NCBI RefSeq assembly: GCF_000466685.1
Contig: NZ_ANNG01000007.1
Location: 1 to 60,505 of the forward strand
DNA: 60,505 bases
Direction of reading: 5' to 3'
From: Campylobacter concisus UNSWCS
GTDB lineage: Bacteria; Campylobacterota; Campylobacteria; Campylobacterales; Campylobacteraceae
Positions 1 through 6,433 of the stretch are shown here, one piece after another (within the stretch, counting starts at the first letter, position 1; the number at the start of each line of letters is the position of its first letter). The notes below the pieces were generated by a model. The model saw only the letters and a list, made by a program, of their open reading frames with translations, had not been told where the DNA came from and did no database searches. The position numbers and the translations under genes are program-made.

Positions 1-69
1 CCCTAAACTGCAACGCTCTAATAAATCCGCCAATTCCACATCGGCTACGGCGTCTATACTTATTCTCAT
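1..69 (-). CDS. Partial small phage ORF, 5' end only
   Basis: The first 23 codons of a minus-strand gene begin at an ATG (67-69) behind an AAGGAT ribosome-binding site. The peptide starts MRISIDAVADVELADLLERC and runs off the window edge. It lies 17 bases after the stop of the RecE-like gene, so it is probably the next gene of the same recombination operon. The family cannot be named from so few residues. Confidence 0.5.
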   Translation of the reverse strand, partial: MRISIDAVADVELADLLERCSLG

Positions 70-86
70 TTTTTTATCCTTTTAAA

Positions 87-893
87 TCACGCTATATTTT
101 CGTAAAATTTCCACGCTGGCAAGCTCAAAGTTTGCACTGCCTCTATCTTGTCGCCATCTTTTTTTGCATAGCCCCACCACTCGTCATGTTCTTTGCAATA
201 TTTGTAAAGCTCTAGTAGTTCAAGATATGCTTTGCGACCTTGCTCTATTGCTGCTGCATCAAGTTCGTAAAAACCTACAAAATAAGGGGCTTTTGTTTCA
301 ACGGCGATAAATAAGAAATAATTTACTTCTTTGCCTAGGCTCCTTAAAATATCGCTGTAAAACGCTGCTTGTATGTGGTAATTAAAACTAGCTACCGATC
401 TAGCAAAGCCGACAGCCGAAGCGTCAGAAGTTGTTTTTAGATCAATTACTGCACCCAGTTTCTCATTATAAAAATCAGGGCGACATTTAACCGCAACGCC
501 ATTTATCTCACTAAAATAGCTTTGCTCTGCTAGTCCGTCTTTTAAAAATATAGCTGTTTCACGCATAGAATTAACCGAGTTTGCTATTTCTACGGCTGAG
601 CCAAAAGTATCAATATCAAGCGAGGTTTTATCGCCTAAATTTTCTAAAAAATCGTTGTAGATCGCTTTGCCCTCTTTGGTGCGTTTGTCAACGTCAGGCT
701 CCACGCAAAACTCATTTGAAAAATCTTTTGGCTCTAACACTAGCTTATGCACCGCAGAGCCTAGAAGCAAAGCTTTTGTAGGCTCACTCCTAAGCTCGTT
801 TTTTATTTTTAGGTGCAATGGGCTACGTGCTAGTAGGTCGAGGTCGCTCTTTGATATTTCAGGGCGTGCGTGGTATTCTTTATTTGTTAGCAT
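87..893 (-). CDS. RecE-like PD-(D/E)XK exonuclease (exonuclease VIII C-terminal type)
   Basis: This 268-residue protein resembles the nuclease domain of RecE/exonuclease VIII-like phage proteins (DUF3799, PDDEXK superfamily). Those enzymes resect double-stranded DNA 5'-3' and work with a single-strand annealing partner in phage recombination. Visible motifs are GSAVHKLVLEP (45-55), CRPDF (137-141), IDLKTT (150-155, catalytic D151 and K153) and QAAFY (175-179), in the usual order PD...DxK...Q-Y. It is the distal recognised member of a minus-strand operon headed by the 113-residue ORF. No RecT-like annealing protein is visible; it may lie beyond the window edge. Function is inferred from motifs. 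Confidence 0.8.
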   Translation of the reverse strand: MLTNKEYHARPEISKSDLDLLARSPLHLKIKNELRSEPTKALLLGSAVHKLVLEPKDFSNEFCVEPDVDKRTKEGKAIYNDFLENLGDKTSLDIDTFGSAVEIANSVNSMRETAIFLKDGLAEQSYFSEINGVAVKCRPDFYNEKLGAVIDLKTTSDASAVGFARSVASFNYHIQAAFYSDILRSLGKEVNYFLFIAVETKAPYFVGFYELDAAAIEQGRKAYLELLELYKYCKEHDEWWGYAKKDGDKIEAVQTLSLPAWKFYENIA

Positions 894-969
894 TGTTAAG
901 TCCTTTTATAATTTCTAAAAACTCGCCTATTGTCATATTTGGCTTGCCGTAGAACTCAACAAGCCTCAT
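880..969 (-). CDS. Small overlapping phage ORF, 29 aa
   Basis: A 29-codon frame starting MRLVEFYGKPNMTIGEFLEI. Its start ATG overlaps the last codons of the 115-aa gene, and its stop lies 14 bases inside the start of the RecE-like gene. The arrangement fits translational coupling along the operon. No family is recognised. Support is positional only: the overlaps, the coding-like composition and the fact that it fills an otherwise empty 60-base gap. Confidence 0.4.
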   Translation of the reverse strand: MRLVEFYGKPNMTIGEFLEIIKGLNNANK

Positions 970-1303
970 CAGAATATAAGAGCGCATCTTTTTCAGCCTC
1001 CTCTCGTAGTTTTTTAAGCGTTTGTTTGTAGGTAGTTGTATAGCTTAAGACTGCCTCGTTACTCATTTCAGCTTCAACGCATAGCATATAGACAAGCGCT
1101 GCATAGGCGAAAAAGTCTTTTTTGCAATGCTCGATTAAAAGATCAACTATTTCACCGCTGTTTTCGCCAAGGGCGTTTTTAAAGGTGTAGCGGTGGAGGT
1201 TATATACATATTTGATGTCGGTTATTAAATAGTCAAACTTTTGATTTAAATTTATGTGTGCCACGTCGCTTTCGGCACGTGCTAGGTCGTAGTTTAAACT
1301 CAT
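956..1303 (-). CDS. Phage protein of unknown function, 115 aa
   Basis: A mostly helical, soluble 115-residue protein starting MSLNYDLARAESDVAHINLN. It has no signal peptide, membrane segment or recognised motif. An AGGAG site overlaps the last codons of the preceding 29-aa ORF, and the start codon follows that stop by two bases, which supports the start and indicates coupled translation. It sits between the operon's leading ORF and the RecE-like nuclease, so a role in recombination or early phage metabolism is possible, but only by association. Confidence 0.65.
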   Translation of the reverse strand: MSLNYDLARAESDVAHINLNQKFDYLITDIKYVYNLHRYTFKNALGENSGEIVDLLIEHCKKDFFAYAALVYMLCVEAEMSNEAVLSYTTTYKQTLKKLREEAEKDALLYSDEAC

Positions 1304-1305
1304 TT

Positions 1306-1395
1306 TTAACTCCTTTTGATATTTAGATAGGCGATATTCTTTATCTCGCCACCATTGCTGAAAAGCACCCTAAAAAACTTAATTAGCGTTTTCAT
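1306..1395 (-). CDS. Small basic phage ORF, 29 aa
   Basis: A 29-codon frame beginning MKTLIKFFRVLFSNGGEIKN, with a hydrophobic N-terminal stretch and a basic C-terminus. Its ATG overlaps the stop of the 113-aa ORF as ATGA and follows an AAGGAG site placed in the end of that gene. Its own end contains the ribosome-binding site of the 115-aa gene. These nested signals are the evidence that it is translated. No family is recognised. Confidence 0.45.
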   Translation of the reverse strand: MKTLIKFFRVLFSNGGEIKNIAYLNIKRS

Positions 1396-1733
1396 TTTTG
1401 TAGCTCCTTGTATCTCTTTGGCACTTTTGGCAGATATGCAGCGCGGTATATATGTCCTAAGCCTGCACTTTGCCCTAGCTCTCTTTGCTCGTAACGCTCT
1501 TTCATCTCGCAAAGTCCAGCATCAACTAAGTCAGCGTGAAGATTGTCAGTTTTGACTTTCACATCAAACGCAGCGTCACCTAAACGCTCATTTATCCTTG
1601 CTCTTTGTGAGCGAGTGACATCTTTAAAGCTTACGTTGGCGTATTTGGTGCTTAATTTCTCGTAGTCTTTTTTAGCTTTGATAAGTGCTTTTAAGCTCTC
1701 TAAAGCTTGCTCTAGGTCGTTAATATTTTGCAT
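1392..1733 (-). CDS. Phage protein, helical, 113 aa, first gene of recombination operon
   Basis: A charged, coiled-coil-prone 113-residue protein rich in Lys, Glu and Ala, especially residues 1-65. An AAGGAG site lies 6 bases before the ATG. It is the first gene of the minus-strand operon and is preceded by a roughly 350-base leader containing the candidate structured RNA and operator-like repeats. No known domain is recognised. Its position suggests an early or lysogenic-switch-controlled protein. Confidence 0.65.
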   Translation of the reverse strand: MQNINDLEQALESLKALIKAKKDYEKLSTKYANVSFKDVTRSQRARINERLGDAAFDVKVKTDNLHADLVDAGLCEMKERYEQRELGQSAGLGHIYRAAYLPKVPKRYKELQK

Positions 1734-1843
1734 GACTGCTCCTTTTTCTAATAGAAACCTTGCTCGCCACCGCCGACTGAAAGACGTTAAAAATTAAATT
1801 AGATTGCAAAAGCAACTTTTAAAGAAAATTTTTTATATGAAAA

Positions 1844-2075
1844 ATGTTAGCAGGCTTTCGCCTGCTCCAAGCAAGCAAGGCTTTTATTAGAAAAAGTGGT
1901 GTTTTTCGTTTTATTAATAACCCTGTGAAAAACTATCCTAAATCAGGGCTGGTGCTGAGTGATAGCTTTTCGCCCTATCACTGACGCTTCAGATTGAAAC
2001 GTGATTAACCTGCAACTCGCAGGAGGCTCACTCTGTCAGCTTTCGCTTGAAGCCTATCTACTTTTTGTTTCGATG
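1844..2075 (-). ncRNA. Candidate structured RNA in leader of the recombination operon
   Basis: Read on the minus strand, this non-coding stretch folds into a series of short hairpins. AGCAGGC/GCCTGCT closes a GAAA loop near 1850-1867. GTGATAG/CTATCAC is a 7-bp stem with a GGCGAAAAG loop near 1959-1982. CGTTTCA/TGAAGCG is a 7-bp stem with a 3-base loop. CCTGC/GCAGG closes GAGTT. AGGCTT/GAGCCT encloses a small AGC-GAAA-GCT hairpin. GAAA tetraloops appear only when read on the minus strand, which sets the orientation. No open frame spans it. It could be a cis leader of the 113-aa gene or a separate RNA. The family is not recognised. Confidence 0.55.
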
Positions 2076-2083
2076 AAATAATA

Positions 2084-2145
2084 TTACCAAAGGTTATATT
2101 AAAGATAACTTAATGTTATTTAAAATATTACTTAAAGTTATGTAA
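2084..2145. promoter_or_regulatory. Operator-like repeat cluster, left
   Basis: A very AT-rich stretch contains AAGGTTAT, ATAACTT, ATGTTAT and AAGTTAT in both orientations. One example is the inverted pair AAGGTTAT-N7-ATAACTT. The same hexamer family recurs at 6112-6205 in front of the repressor genes. By analogy with lambdoid prophages this is a repressor-binding site governing the leftward operon. Confidence 0.5.
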
Positions 2146-2183
2146 TTTTAAAAATAGGCTGGGGTATAAAAACGATCATTAGC

Positions 2184-2195
2184 TAGCACGTGCTA
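2184..2195. promoter_or_regulatory. Perfect 12-bp palindrome upstream of toxin-antitoxin operon
   Basis: TAGCACGTGCTA is its own reverse complement. It lies about 75 bases before the antitoxin start and just upstream of a TATGAT -10-like box (2225-2230). RHH-type antitoxins commonly autoregulate through such sites, so it is a candidate autoregulatory operator. Confidence 0.5.
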
Positions 2196-2270
2196 TTTAG
2201 TAAAATTTTTTATATCGTTTATGGTATGATCATGAGTAAAATAAGATAGAAGAAGAGCTAAGGACTACCA

Positions 2271-2567
2271 ATGCAGACATTAACCATACGAGCAGATGAA
2301 GCACTAATAAGCCAAATAGTAGCAATAAGCAAGGCTCTAGCTAATACGACTAATCAAAAGCTAATTATCGATGATGGTTACGCAGACGAGCTAAACGCAC
2401 GAGCCGATGAAGCACTACAAGGCAAAGGGCTAATAGATGAAGCCAGAGCACGCAAAAACCTAGAGGTTATCAAAGCCGAGATATTATCAGACGTTGAAGC
2501 TATCAGACGCGGGGAGTTTGAAACGATAAGCCACGACGAGCTAAAAGCGCGGATTATGCAATGGTAA
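2271..2567 (+). CDS. Type II antitoxin, RHH-like
   Basis: A 98-residue acidic, helical protein beginning MQTLTIRADEALISQIVAIS. This short N-terminal beta strand followed by helices is typical of ribbon-helix-helix antitoxins that bind their own promoter. The C-terminal half (about 55-98) is acidic and would be the toxin-neutralising arm. An AAGGA site precedes the ATG. It overlaps the downstream ParE/RelE-like toxin by seven bases, the usual coupled antitoxin-toxin order. The duplicated phrase 'ADEAL' (residues 8-12 and 45-49) is notable. The DNA-binding fold is inferred from the N-terminus and the operon. Confidence 0.7.
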   Translation: MQTLTIRADEALISQIVAISKALANTTNQKLIIDDGYADELNARADEALQGKGLIDEARARKNLEVIKAEILSDVEAIRRGEFETISHDELKARIMQW

Positions 2568-2842
2568 TAGAATACAAGCCTAAATTTGAGCGCGAGCTAA
2601 AGATAATATTTGACTTCATAGCCAAAGACAGCCTAAGCAGGGCGCGAGAATTTAGAAACGAACTTATCGCAAAGATAGAACGCACAGCACAGACGCCTTT
2701 TATTTGCCGCAAGTCCATTAATTTTAACGATGAGAGTATTCGCGACTTGATTTTTAAAAGTTATGTAATACCTTACTTGATAGATGATGAGGTTATTTAT
2801 GTGCTAGGCATTTACAAGGCTAACGAGTGGCAAGCATCCTAA
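2561..2842 (+). CDS. ParE/RelE-family toxin
   Basis: A 93-residue basic protein with the ParE/RelE layout. It has an N-terminal strand (VIEYKPKFERELKIIFDFIA), two helices with the typical 'A..F...L...I..L...P' pattern, then strands ending in 'YVIPYLIDDEVIYVLGIYKA'. Length is normal for the family. RelE members cleave mRNA on the ribosome and ParE members poison gyrase; the sequence alone does not decide which. It overlaps the upstream antitoxin gene. In a prophage, such a pair can stabilise the element or act against other phages. Confidence 0.75.
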   Translation: MVIEYKPKFERELKIIFDFIAKDSLSRAREFRNELIAKIERTAQTPFICRKSINFNDESIRDLIFKSYVIPYLIDDEVIYVLGIYKANEWQAS

Positions 2843-3004
2843 ATGGTGTTGCCGTCAGATATTTTTATGACTTTGGCTGAAAAGGCAAAGAGGGATAGCG
2901 GTAAGCATAAAATAAGTGCTAAAATTTTTGTTCTCATTGTTTTAAGTGGTTGCTATGCAAGAAAAATTATAAAACGAAAGTTTCTTTTATGGAATAATTA
3001 TTAA
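2843..3004 (+). CDS. Small ORF after the toxin gene, 53 aa
   Basis: The ATG directly follows the toxin stop codon. The 53-codon frame starts MVLPSDIFMTLAEKAKRDSG, contains a hydrophobic stretch (about 29-36), and ends antisense to the last 38 bases of darG. It may be the left-over start of a longer gene cut off when the darTG block was inserted, or a third gene of the toxin-antitoxin unit. No clear family. Confidence 0.3.
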   Translation: MVLPSDIFMTLAEKAKRDSGKHKISAKIFVLIVLSGCYARKIIKRKFLLWNNY

Positions 3005-4037
3005 GAAGGTCTTTTTCTATTATATTTTTTTGTTCTAAAATGTTAATACCTTCTATTATTTCTTCTTTTTTAAAAATGCTAATATCTTCTTTTGGGTATT
3101 TAAAAAACAAATCTATAATATCTTTCTCGGACAAATACTGGGCTTTTTGTAGAATATGTGTTATTGTGGCAATAATTTCTATTTTTTTATTTGCATCTTT
3201 TTTACCATAGGCTTTTACAAGATAAATATATAAATGACACGATTTTTTTAAAAATGGGGCATAAAAATAACTCTGTTCTTCTATCTTTTTACTTAACATT
3301 TTCTTATATAAAAAATTAAGAGCAGAAGATGCCTCTTCTTTATCTTCGCTGCTAAAATTGTAAAAATTCAAAAATTCATTAACTTCTCTTAAAACTATTT
3401 CTATCGGATGAGAATATGGACCGTGTTTATATTCAATAAAATTAAAAAAATTACTTTTAGCAAAAACCATAGTGAAGAATAAAGCCTTTTGAATGGCAAG
3501 TGGGTGAGCCGTCCCTAAATTTTTAATACATGCCAATACCAACAAATGAGAAATAGTTGTTTTAGGTACAGATTTTACAGGTGGTAAAAACCCTTGTGCT
3601 GGTTCATATATTAATATATCTATTTTATCCTGTATGTCTTTTAATCTATTTTCTATTATGGGTTTAACAATACTCCAACTTAAACCACCATTGCCACAAC
3701 CTAAGGGTGGAATAGCTATAGAAGCAATTTTGTGCTTTTGAATAATGTCTTTTAATGATGCAAGCCCACTCTCTATGTATTCTATTTTTGTTTTTTCTCG
3801 CCATTTGTCTTTTGTAGGAAAGTTAATTATGATTTTTTCATCTTCTTTAAATGGGAAAAGTTTGCCTATGCTAATTTCCTTGTTTTTACACGCCTTAATA
3901 TAGGCTTCATTGTTTTTAGGAAATTGTCTTTTGAATTGATATGCAATCCCTTTGCCCATAAAGCCATCAAGATTAACAGTATTTACAAGAGCCTCTTTAT
4001 CAGAAGCTAGCAAATTACCAGTCGTGTAATTAATCAT
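2967..4037 (-). CDS. darG: DarG antitoxin: macrodomain DNA ADP-ribosyl glycohydrolase
   Basis: A 356-residue protein with an N-terminal macrodomain (about 1-150): TGNLL (6-10), NTVN (19-22), GFMGKGIA (25-32) and PPLGCGNGGLSW (110-121). Lys29 in MGKG matches the lysine known to be important in DarG. DarG removes ADP-ribose that DarT places on thymidine in DNA, and it also binds DarT. Residues 160-356 form a helical region with 'IQKALFF' and 'KHGPYS' phrases that recall DUF4065/SocA-like domains. It lies one base after darT, in the usual toxin-first order. Codon use is markedly more AT-rich than that of the phage structural genes, pointing to separate acquisition. Confidence 0.85.
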   Translation of the reverse strand: MINYTTGNLLASDKEALVNTVNLDGFMGKGIAYQFKRQFPKNNEAYIKACKNKEISIGKLFPFKEDEKIIINFPTKDKWREKTKIEYIESGLASLKDIIQKHKIASIAIPPLGCGNGGLSWSIVKPIIENRLKDIQDKIDILIYEPAQGFLPPVKSVPKTTISHLLVLACIKNLGTAHPLAIQKALFFTMVFAKSNFFNFIEYKHGPYSHPIEIVLREVNEFLNFYNFSSEDKEEASSALNFLYKKMLSKKIEEQSYFYAPFLKKSCHLYIYLVKAYGKKDANKKIEIIATITHILQKAQYLSEKDIIDLFFKYPKEDISIFKKEEIIEGINILEQKNIIEKDLLNNYSIKETFVL

Positions 4038-4038
4038 T

Positions 4039-4635
4039 TTAAATAAACCATTTCTCGTTTTGATTTAAATGACATTTTAGCGAAAATTGTTTAATAAGTT
4101 GGTCAATAAGGTTATAATCCTCTTTTGTTTTTACTACTATGCTGTTAAAATTTTCACTTGGGACCACCCCTTTATGCAATGCTTCGCACATACAAGCTCT
4201 TTTGCATTCTTGGTCAAGATAATCTCGTTTTGCCACAAGGTCCCAATCTATTGCATCAAAGCCATGAGAATATGGCATAGTTTCTAAAGTATGATTTGCT
4301 TCACTTAGTGGGTGTTTTGGGATTATAACCCCATTGTTGGTTTTTAAAAATTCTCTTGTTATGGTAATGTAAACAAATTTAATATCTGGGTGATCCCTAA
4401 ACTGCCTGCCATCATAAGGATTTTTTACAAAAAAATGAAAAGGAACATATTCGTCTAAAGATTGCTCCTTTCTCCTAGAAAGAATTTCGCTATTAGCGGT
4501 ATCTTTAAATGTTTCACTCCTCTTTGTTAATTCGCTTCTTGGCAACAGACCTTTTTCGATAATGTTTTTAATATTGTCCATTGTAGTTAAATGATACAAT
4601 AATTTGCCTTCTTTTGGGTTGCTACGTGTTTCCAC
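4039..4635 (-). CDS. darT: DarT toxin: DNA thymidine ADP-ribosyltransferase
   Basis: This 198-residue protein has the DarT (DUF4433) layout: YHLTTMDNIKNIIEKGLLP near the N-terminus (14-32, NAD-binding His15), YVPFHFFVKNPY (63-74), and CMCEALHKGVVP (148-159) with the catalytic Glu at 151. DarT uses NAD+ to ADP-ribosylate thymidine in single-stranded DNA, blocking replication; darTG systems are known anti-phage defences. Length matches the family and nothing looks truncated. It is transcribed leftward as the first gene of the darT-darG pair, between the phage's other toxin-antitoxin unit and its repressors. Catalysis is inferred from motifs. Confidence 0.85.
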   Translation of the reverse strand: METRSNPKEGKLLYHLTTMDNIKNIIEKGLLPRSELTKRSETFKDTANSEILSRRKEQSLDEYVPFHFFVKNPYDGRQFRDHPDIKFVYITITREFLKTNNGVIIPKHPLSEANHTLETMPYSHGFDAIDWDLVAKRDYLDQECKRACMCEALHKGVVPSENFNSIVVKTKEDYNLIDQLIKQFSLKCHLNQNEKWFI

Positions 4636-4687
4636 TATTGTCTCCTAATTATGTTATCTAAAACTATACGCCTATATAAAAACACCC

Positions 4688-5146
4688 TTACTTTATCCCA
4701 TAATCCTCAAACGTTAGACCTTTATATACTTCGCAATGGACTTTACCGCAGACTTTACCAAGTATCTCACACTCGTAGCCCTCTTTATGTGGGTATATAT
4801 CGCTATATTTTGGGTTTAGACTGATTAGCTTTATCTTATTCTGTGGCAAAAACTCAACTCTTTTTATATAAACGACATCGTCCATCCTAACGATATAAAC
4901 GCCAGCTATACGCACGAAATTATCTCTGCCTGCTACCATATCAGCAATAGCCCAGTCGCCCTCGTAAAAATCAGGCTCCATGCTATCGCCTACTACTTCA
5001 AAGATACGTAAATTTTTAGTATCAAGCCCTTTTAGAAAAGCCCTATCAACTGCGATCTTTCGCTCGTCTTTTTGAAGCATTTCAAGATCATAAACGCCCT
5101 CGCTACCTGCACCTATACGCATTTCGGATTTTGGGATAAATAACAT
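4688..5146 (-). CDS. S24 peptidase domain of split phage repressor
   Basis: 152 residues carry the LexA/CI-type self-cleavage domain, with GDSMEP (53-58, nucleophile Ser55) and YIKRV (93-97, general-base Lys95). There is no DNA-binding domain. The adjacent upstream ORF (5160-5393) is an HTH domain in another frame. Removing one base from the A7 run at 5164-5170 (T7 on the coding strand) would join the frames through ...NLFSKPQENMLFIP... . This is therefore probably the C-terminal half of an HTH-S24 repressor broken by a single-base indel. Translation could still begin at the internal ATG. It lies downstream of an intact second repressor. Confidence 0.75.
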   Translation of the reverse strand: MLFIPKSEMRIGAGSEGVYDLEMLQKDERKIAVDRAFLKGLDTKNLRIFEVVGDSMEPDFYEGDWAIADMVAGRDNFVRIAGVYIVRMDDVVYIKRVEFLPQNKIKLISLNPKYSDIYPHKEGYECEILGKVCGKVHCEVYKGLTFEDYGIK

Positions 5147-5159
5147 ATTTTCTTGAGGT

Positions 5160-5393
5160 TTAGAAAAAAAGGTTTTGTTTTACAACTTCATTTACGTCTA
5201 ATTTTAACACTTTAGCTACGCCTATCATATTTTTTAAGTCAGGCACAATAGGCTCTTTCATGAACCATTTTTTAACAGCCGATTCTGTGATAGGGTAGCC
5301 TGCATTTGTCATGTCTATTGCTAGATCGGCGTATCTAATCTTTTTTTCTTTCATTTTCTCTTTTAAAAAATCAGTGTTTAGCAGAAAATCCAT
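5160..5393 (-). CDS. HTH domain of split phage repressor
   Basis: A 77-residue XRE-like DNA-binding protein. The segment MKEKKIRYADLAIDMTNAGY, then ITESAVKKWF and IGVAKVLKLDVNEVV, gives the helix-turn-helix and the supporting helices. It stops at QNLFF immediately after a T7 run. A one-base deletion there fuses it in frame to the S24 domain encoded at 4688-5146. Either the repressor is inactivated, the tract is a sequencing error, or it switches by slippage. Separate expression of an HTH-only protein would resemble a Cro-like competitor. Confidence 0.7.
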   Translation of the reverse strand: MDFLLNTDFLKEKMKEKKIRYADLAIDMTNAGYPITESAVKKWFMKEPIVPDLKNMIGVAKVLKLDVNEVVKQNLFF

Positions 5394-5419
5394 GTTTAAT
5401 CTTTAACACATACTTTATA

Positions 5420-6091
5420 TCATATTCGCTTAGAATTTATTGCATAGCAACCAACAACACGCCCTAAAATTTCGACGTTTAACTCTTCCTCGATAATTAT
5501 TGGCTCGTAGTCTTTATTGTCGCTTATTAGTGCTAGCATTGGACGTTTTTTTATTCTTTTTATAAAAATTTCGTTTTCATATTTGCAAACATAAATAGCG
5601 CCCTCTATTTGGTTTATATCATCACAAAAAACAACCAAGTCGCTTTCTTTAATAGTCGGCTCCATTGAGTTGCCAAAGCAAGGGACAATGCCTAACTTTG
5701 CGTGAGGGCTAACGTTAAACATAATTTTTAAATCGTTTGGGTTAAAAGGCAGCAATTCAGGTTCGCCAAAATCGTCATTTTCAGCGCCACGACCTGCAGA
5801 AACTACGCCATCTTTATAAAAAGGGATATACACAGTTTTGGCACTATTAGAAGAGATATTATCTGTATATTTATGAGCTTCTGTCGGTTTTTCTATGGTA
5901 TCGTCTAGCCAATAAGCGATCGGATAGCCTGAAAATTTAGCTAATGGCAATAAATGTTTTTTTGTCCTCTTTTCTCCGGCTAACCACTGGCTAACTAAAG
6001 GCTGTGAAATGCCTAAAATATCGGCAAATTGTATAGTATTTATACCTTTTTCTTTTAGTAAATCTGACAATTTATCTTTAAATTCTTTCAT
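5420..6091 (-). CDS. Phage repressor, XRE HTH + S24 peptidase (CI-like)
   Basis: This intact 223-residue repressor has an N-terminal helix-turn-helix (about 8-60; IQFADILGISQPLVSQWLAG), a hinge, and a C-terminal S24 serine peptidase domain. Visible sites are Ala99-Gly100 (VVSAG, the likely autocleavage site), Ser142 in GNSMEP and Lys178 in FIKRI. DNA damage would trigger RecA-stimulated self-cleavage and induction. It is divergent from the rightward early genes, and the 110-base intervening region contains repeated TAACTT/GGTTAT elements, its probable operators. The split repressor downstream is its tandem relative. Confidence 0.85.
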   Translation of the reverse strand: MKEFKDKLSDLLKEKGINTIQFADILGISQPLVSQWLAGEKRTKKHLLPLAKFSGYPIAYWLDDTIEKPTEAHKYTDNISSNSAKTVYIPFYKDGVVSAGRGAENDDFGEPELLPFNPNDLKIMFNVSPHAKLGIVPCFGNSMEPTIKESDLVVFCDDINQIEGAIYVCKYENEIFIKRIKKRPMLALISDNKDYEPIIIEEELNVEILGRVVGCYAINSKRI

Positions 6092-6111
6092 TTTCTACCC
6101 CTTCGAAAGAT

Positions 6112-6205
6112 ATAACTTTGCGTAATATTTTATAACTAAAATCATTAAAAATCAAATAACCTTAAGTTATATTTTATATAACAGATAGTAATATAAGGTT
6201 ATGAA
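6112..6205. promoter_or_regulatory. Operator-like repeat cluster, right (switch region)
   Basis: The region between the repressor and the first rightward gene contains ATAACTT, ATAACT, the imperfect palindrome ATAACCTTAAGTTAT, TATATAAC and ATAAGGTTAT. The same elements occur at 2084-2145. This is the expected place for the lysogeny switch, with divergent promoters and repressor sites. The final GGTTAT touches the ATG at 6201. Confidence 0.55.
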
Positions 6206-6433
6206 ACAGACAGAATATAGAAAAAAGATTAGAAAATGGCTTGGTAAATTTTACAAGTCGGCTGGGACTTGCAATACATACGCGTGTGGATCAAACAACA
6301 AAAACCTAATGGAGATGTGAGATACGCAGCTTTGCAAGAGTTGGGACACCCCTTTTATGCTTGGGGCGACAAGCTAAATGCATATATTTTAGAGGCAGAA
6401 AAGCAGGAGAAAAATAAAAATGGTAGCGAATAA
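6201..6433 (+). pseudogene. First rightward phage gene, probably frameshifted
   Basis: An ATG at 6201 opens a 40-codon frame (MKQTEYRKKIRKWLGKFYK...) that stops at 6321-6323. A different frame covering roughly 6254-6433 is coding-like (DVRYAALQELGHPFYAWGDK, then a Lys/Glu-rich tail) but has no good start. Together they look like one small early gene, roughly 75 aa, broken by an indel near 6245-6262. Its position next to the operators suits an early regulator. The family is not recognised and the reading is tentative. Confidence 0.45.

Noticed and set aside
1306-1512. Alternative 68-aa minus-strand ORF
   Set aside because: Its first half overlaps the 113-aa gene in another frame with unnatural Arg/Ala/Lys composition. 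Only its last 29 codons, with their own ATG and ribosome-binding site, look genuine.
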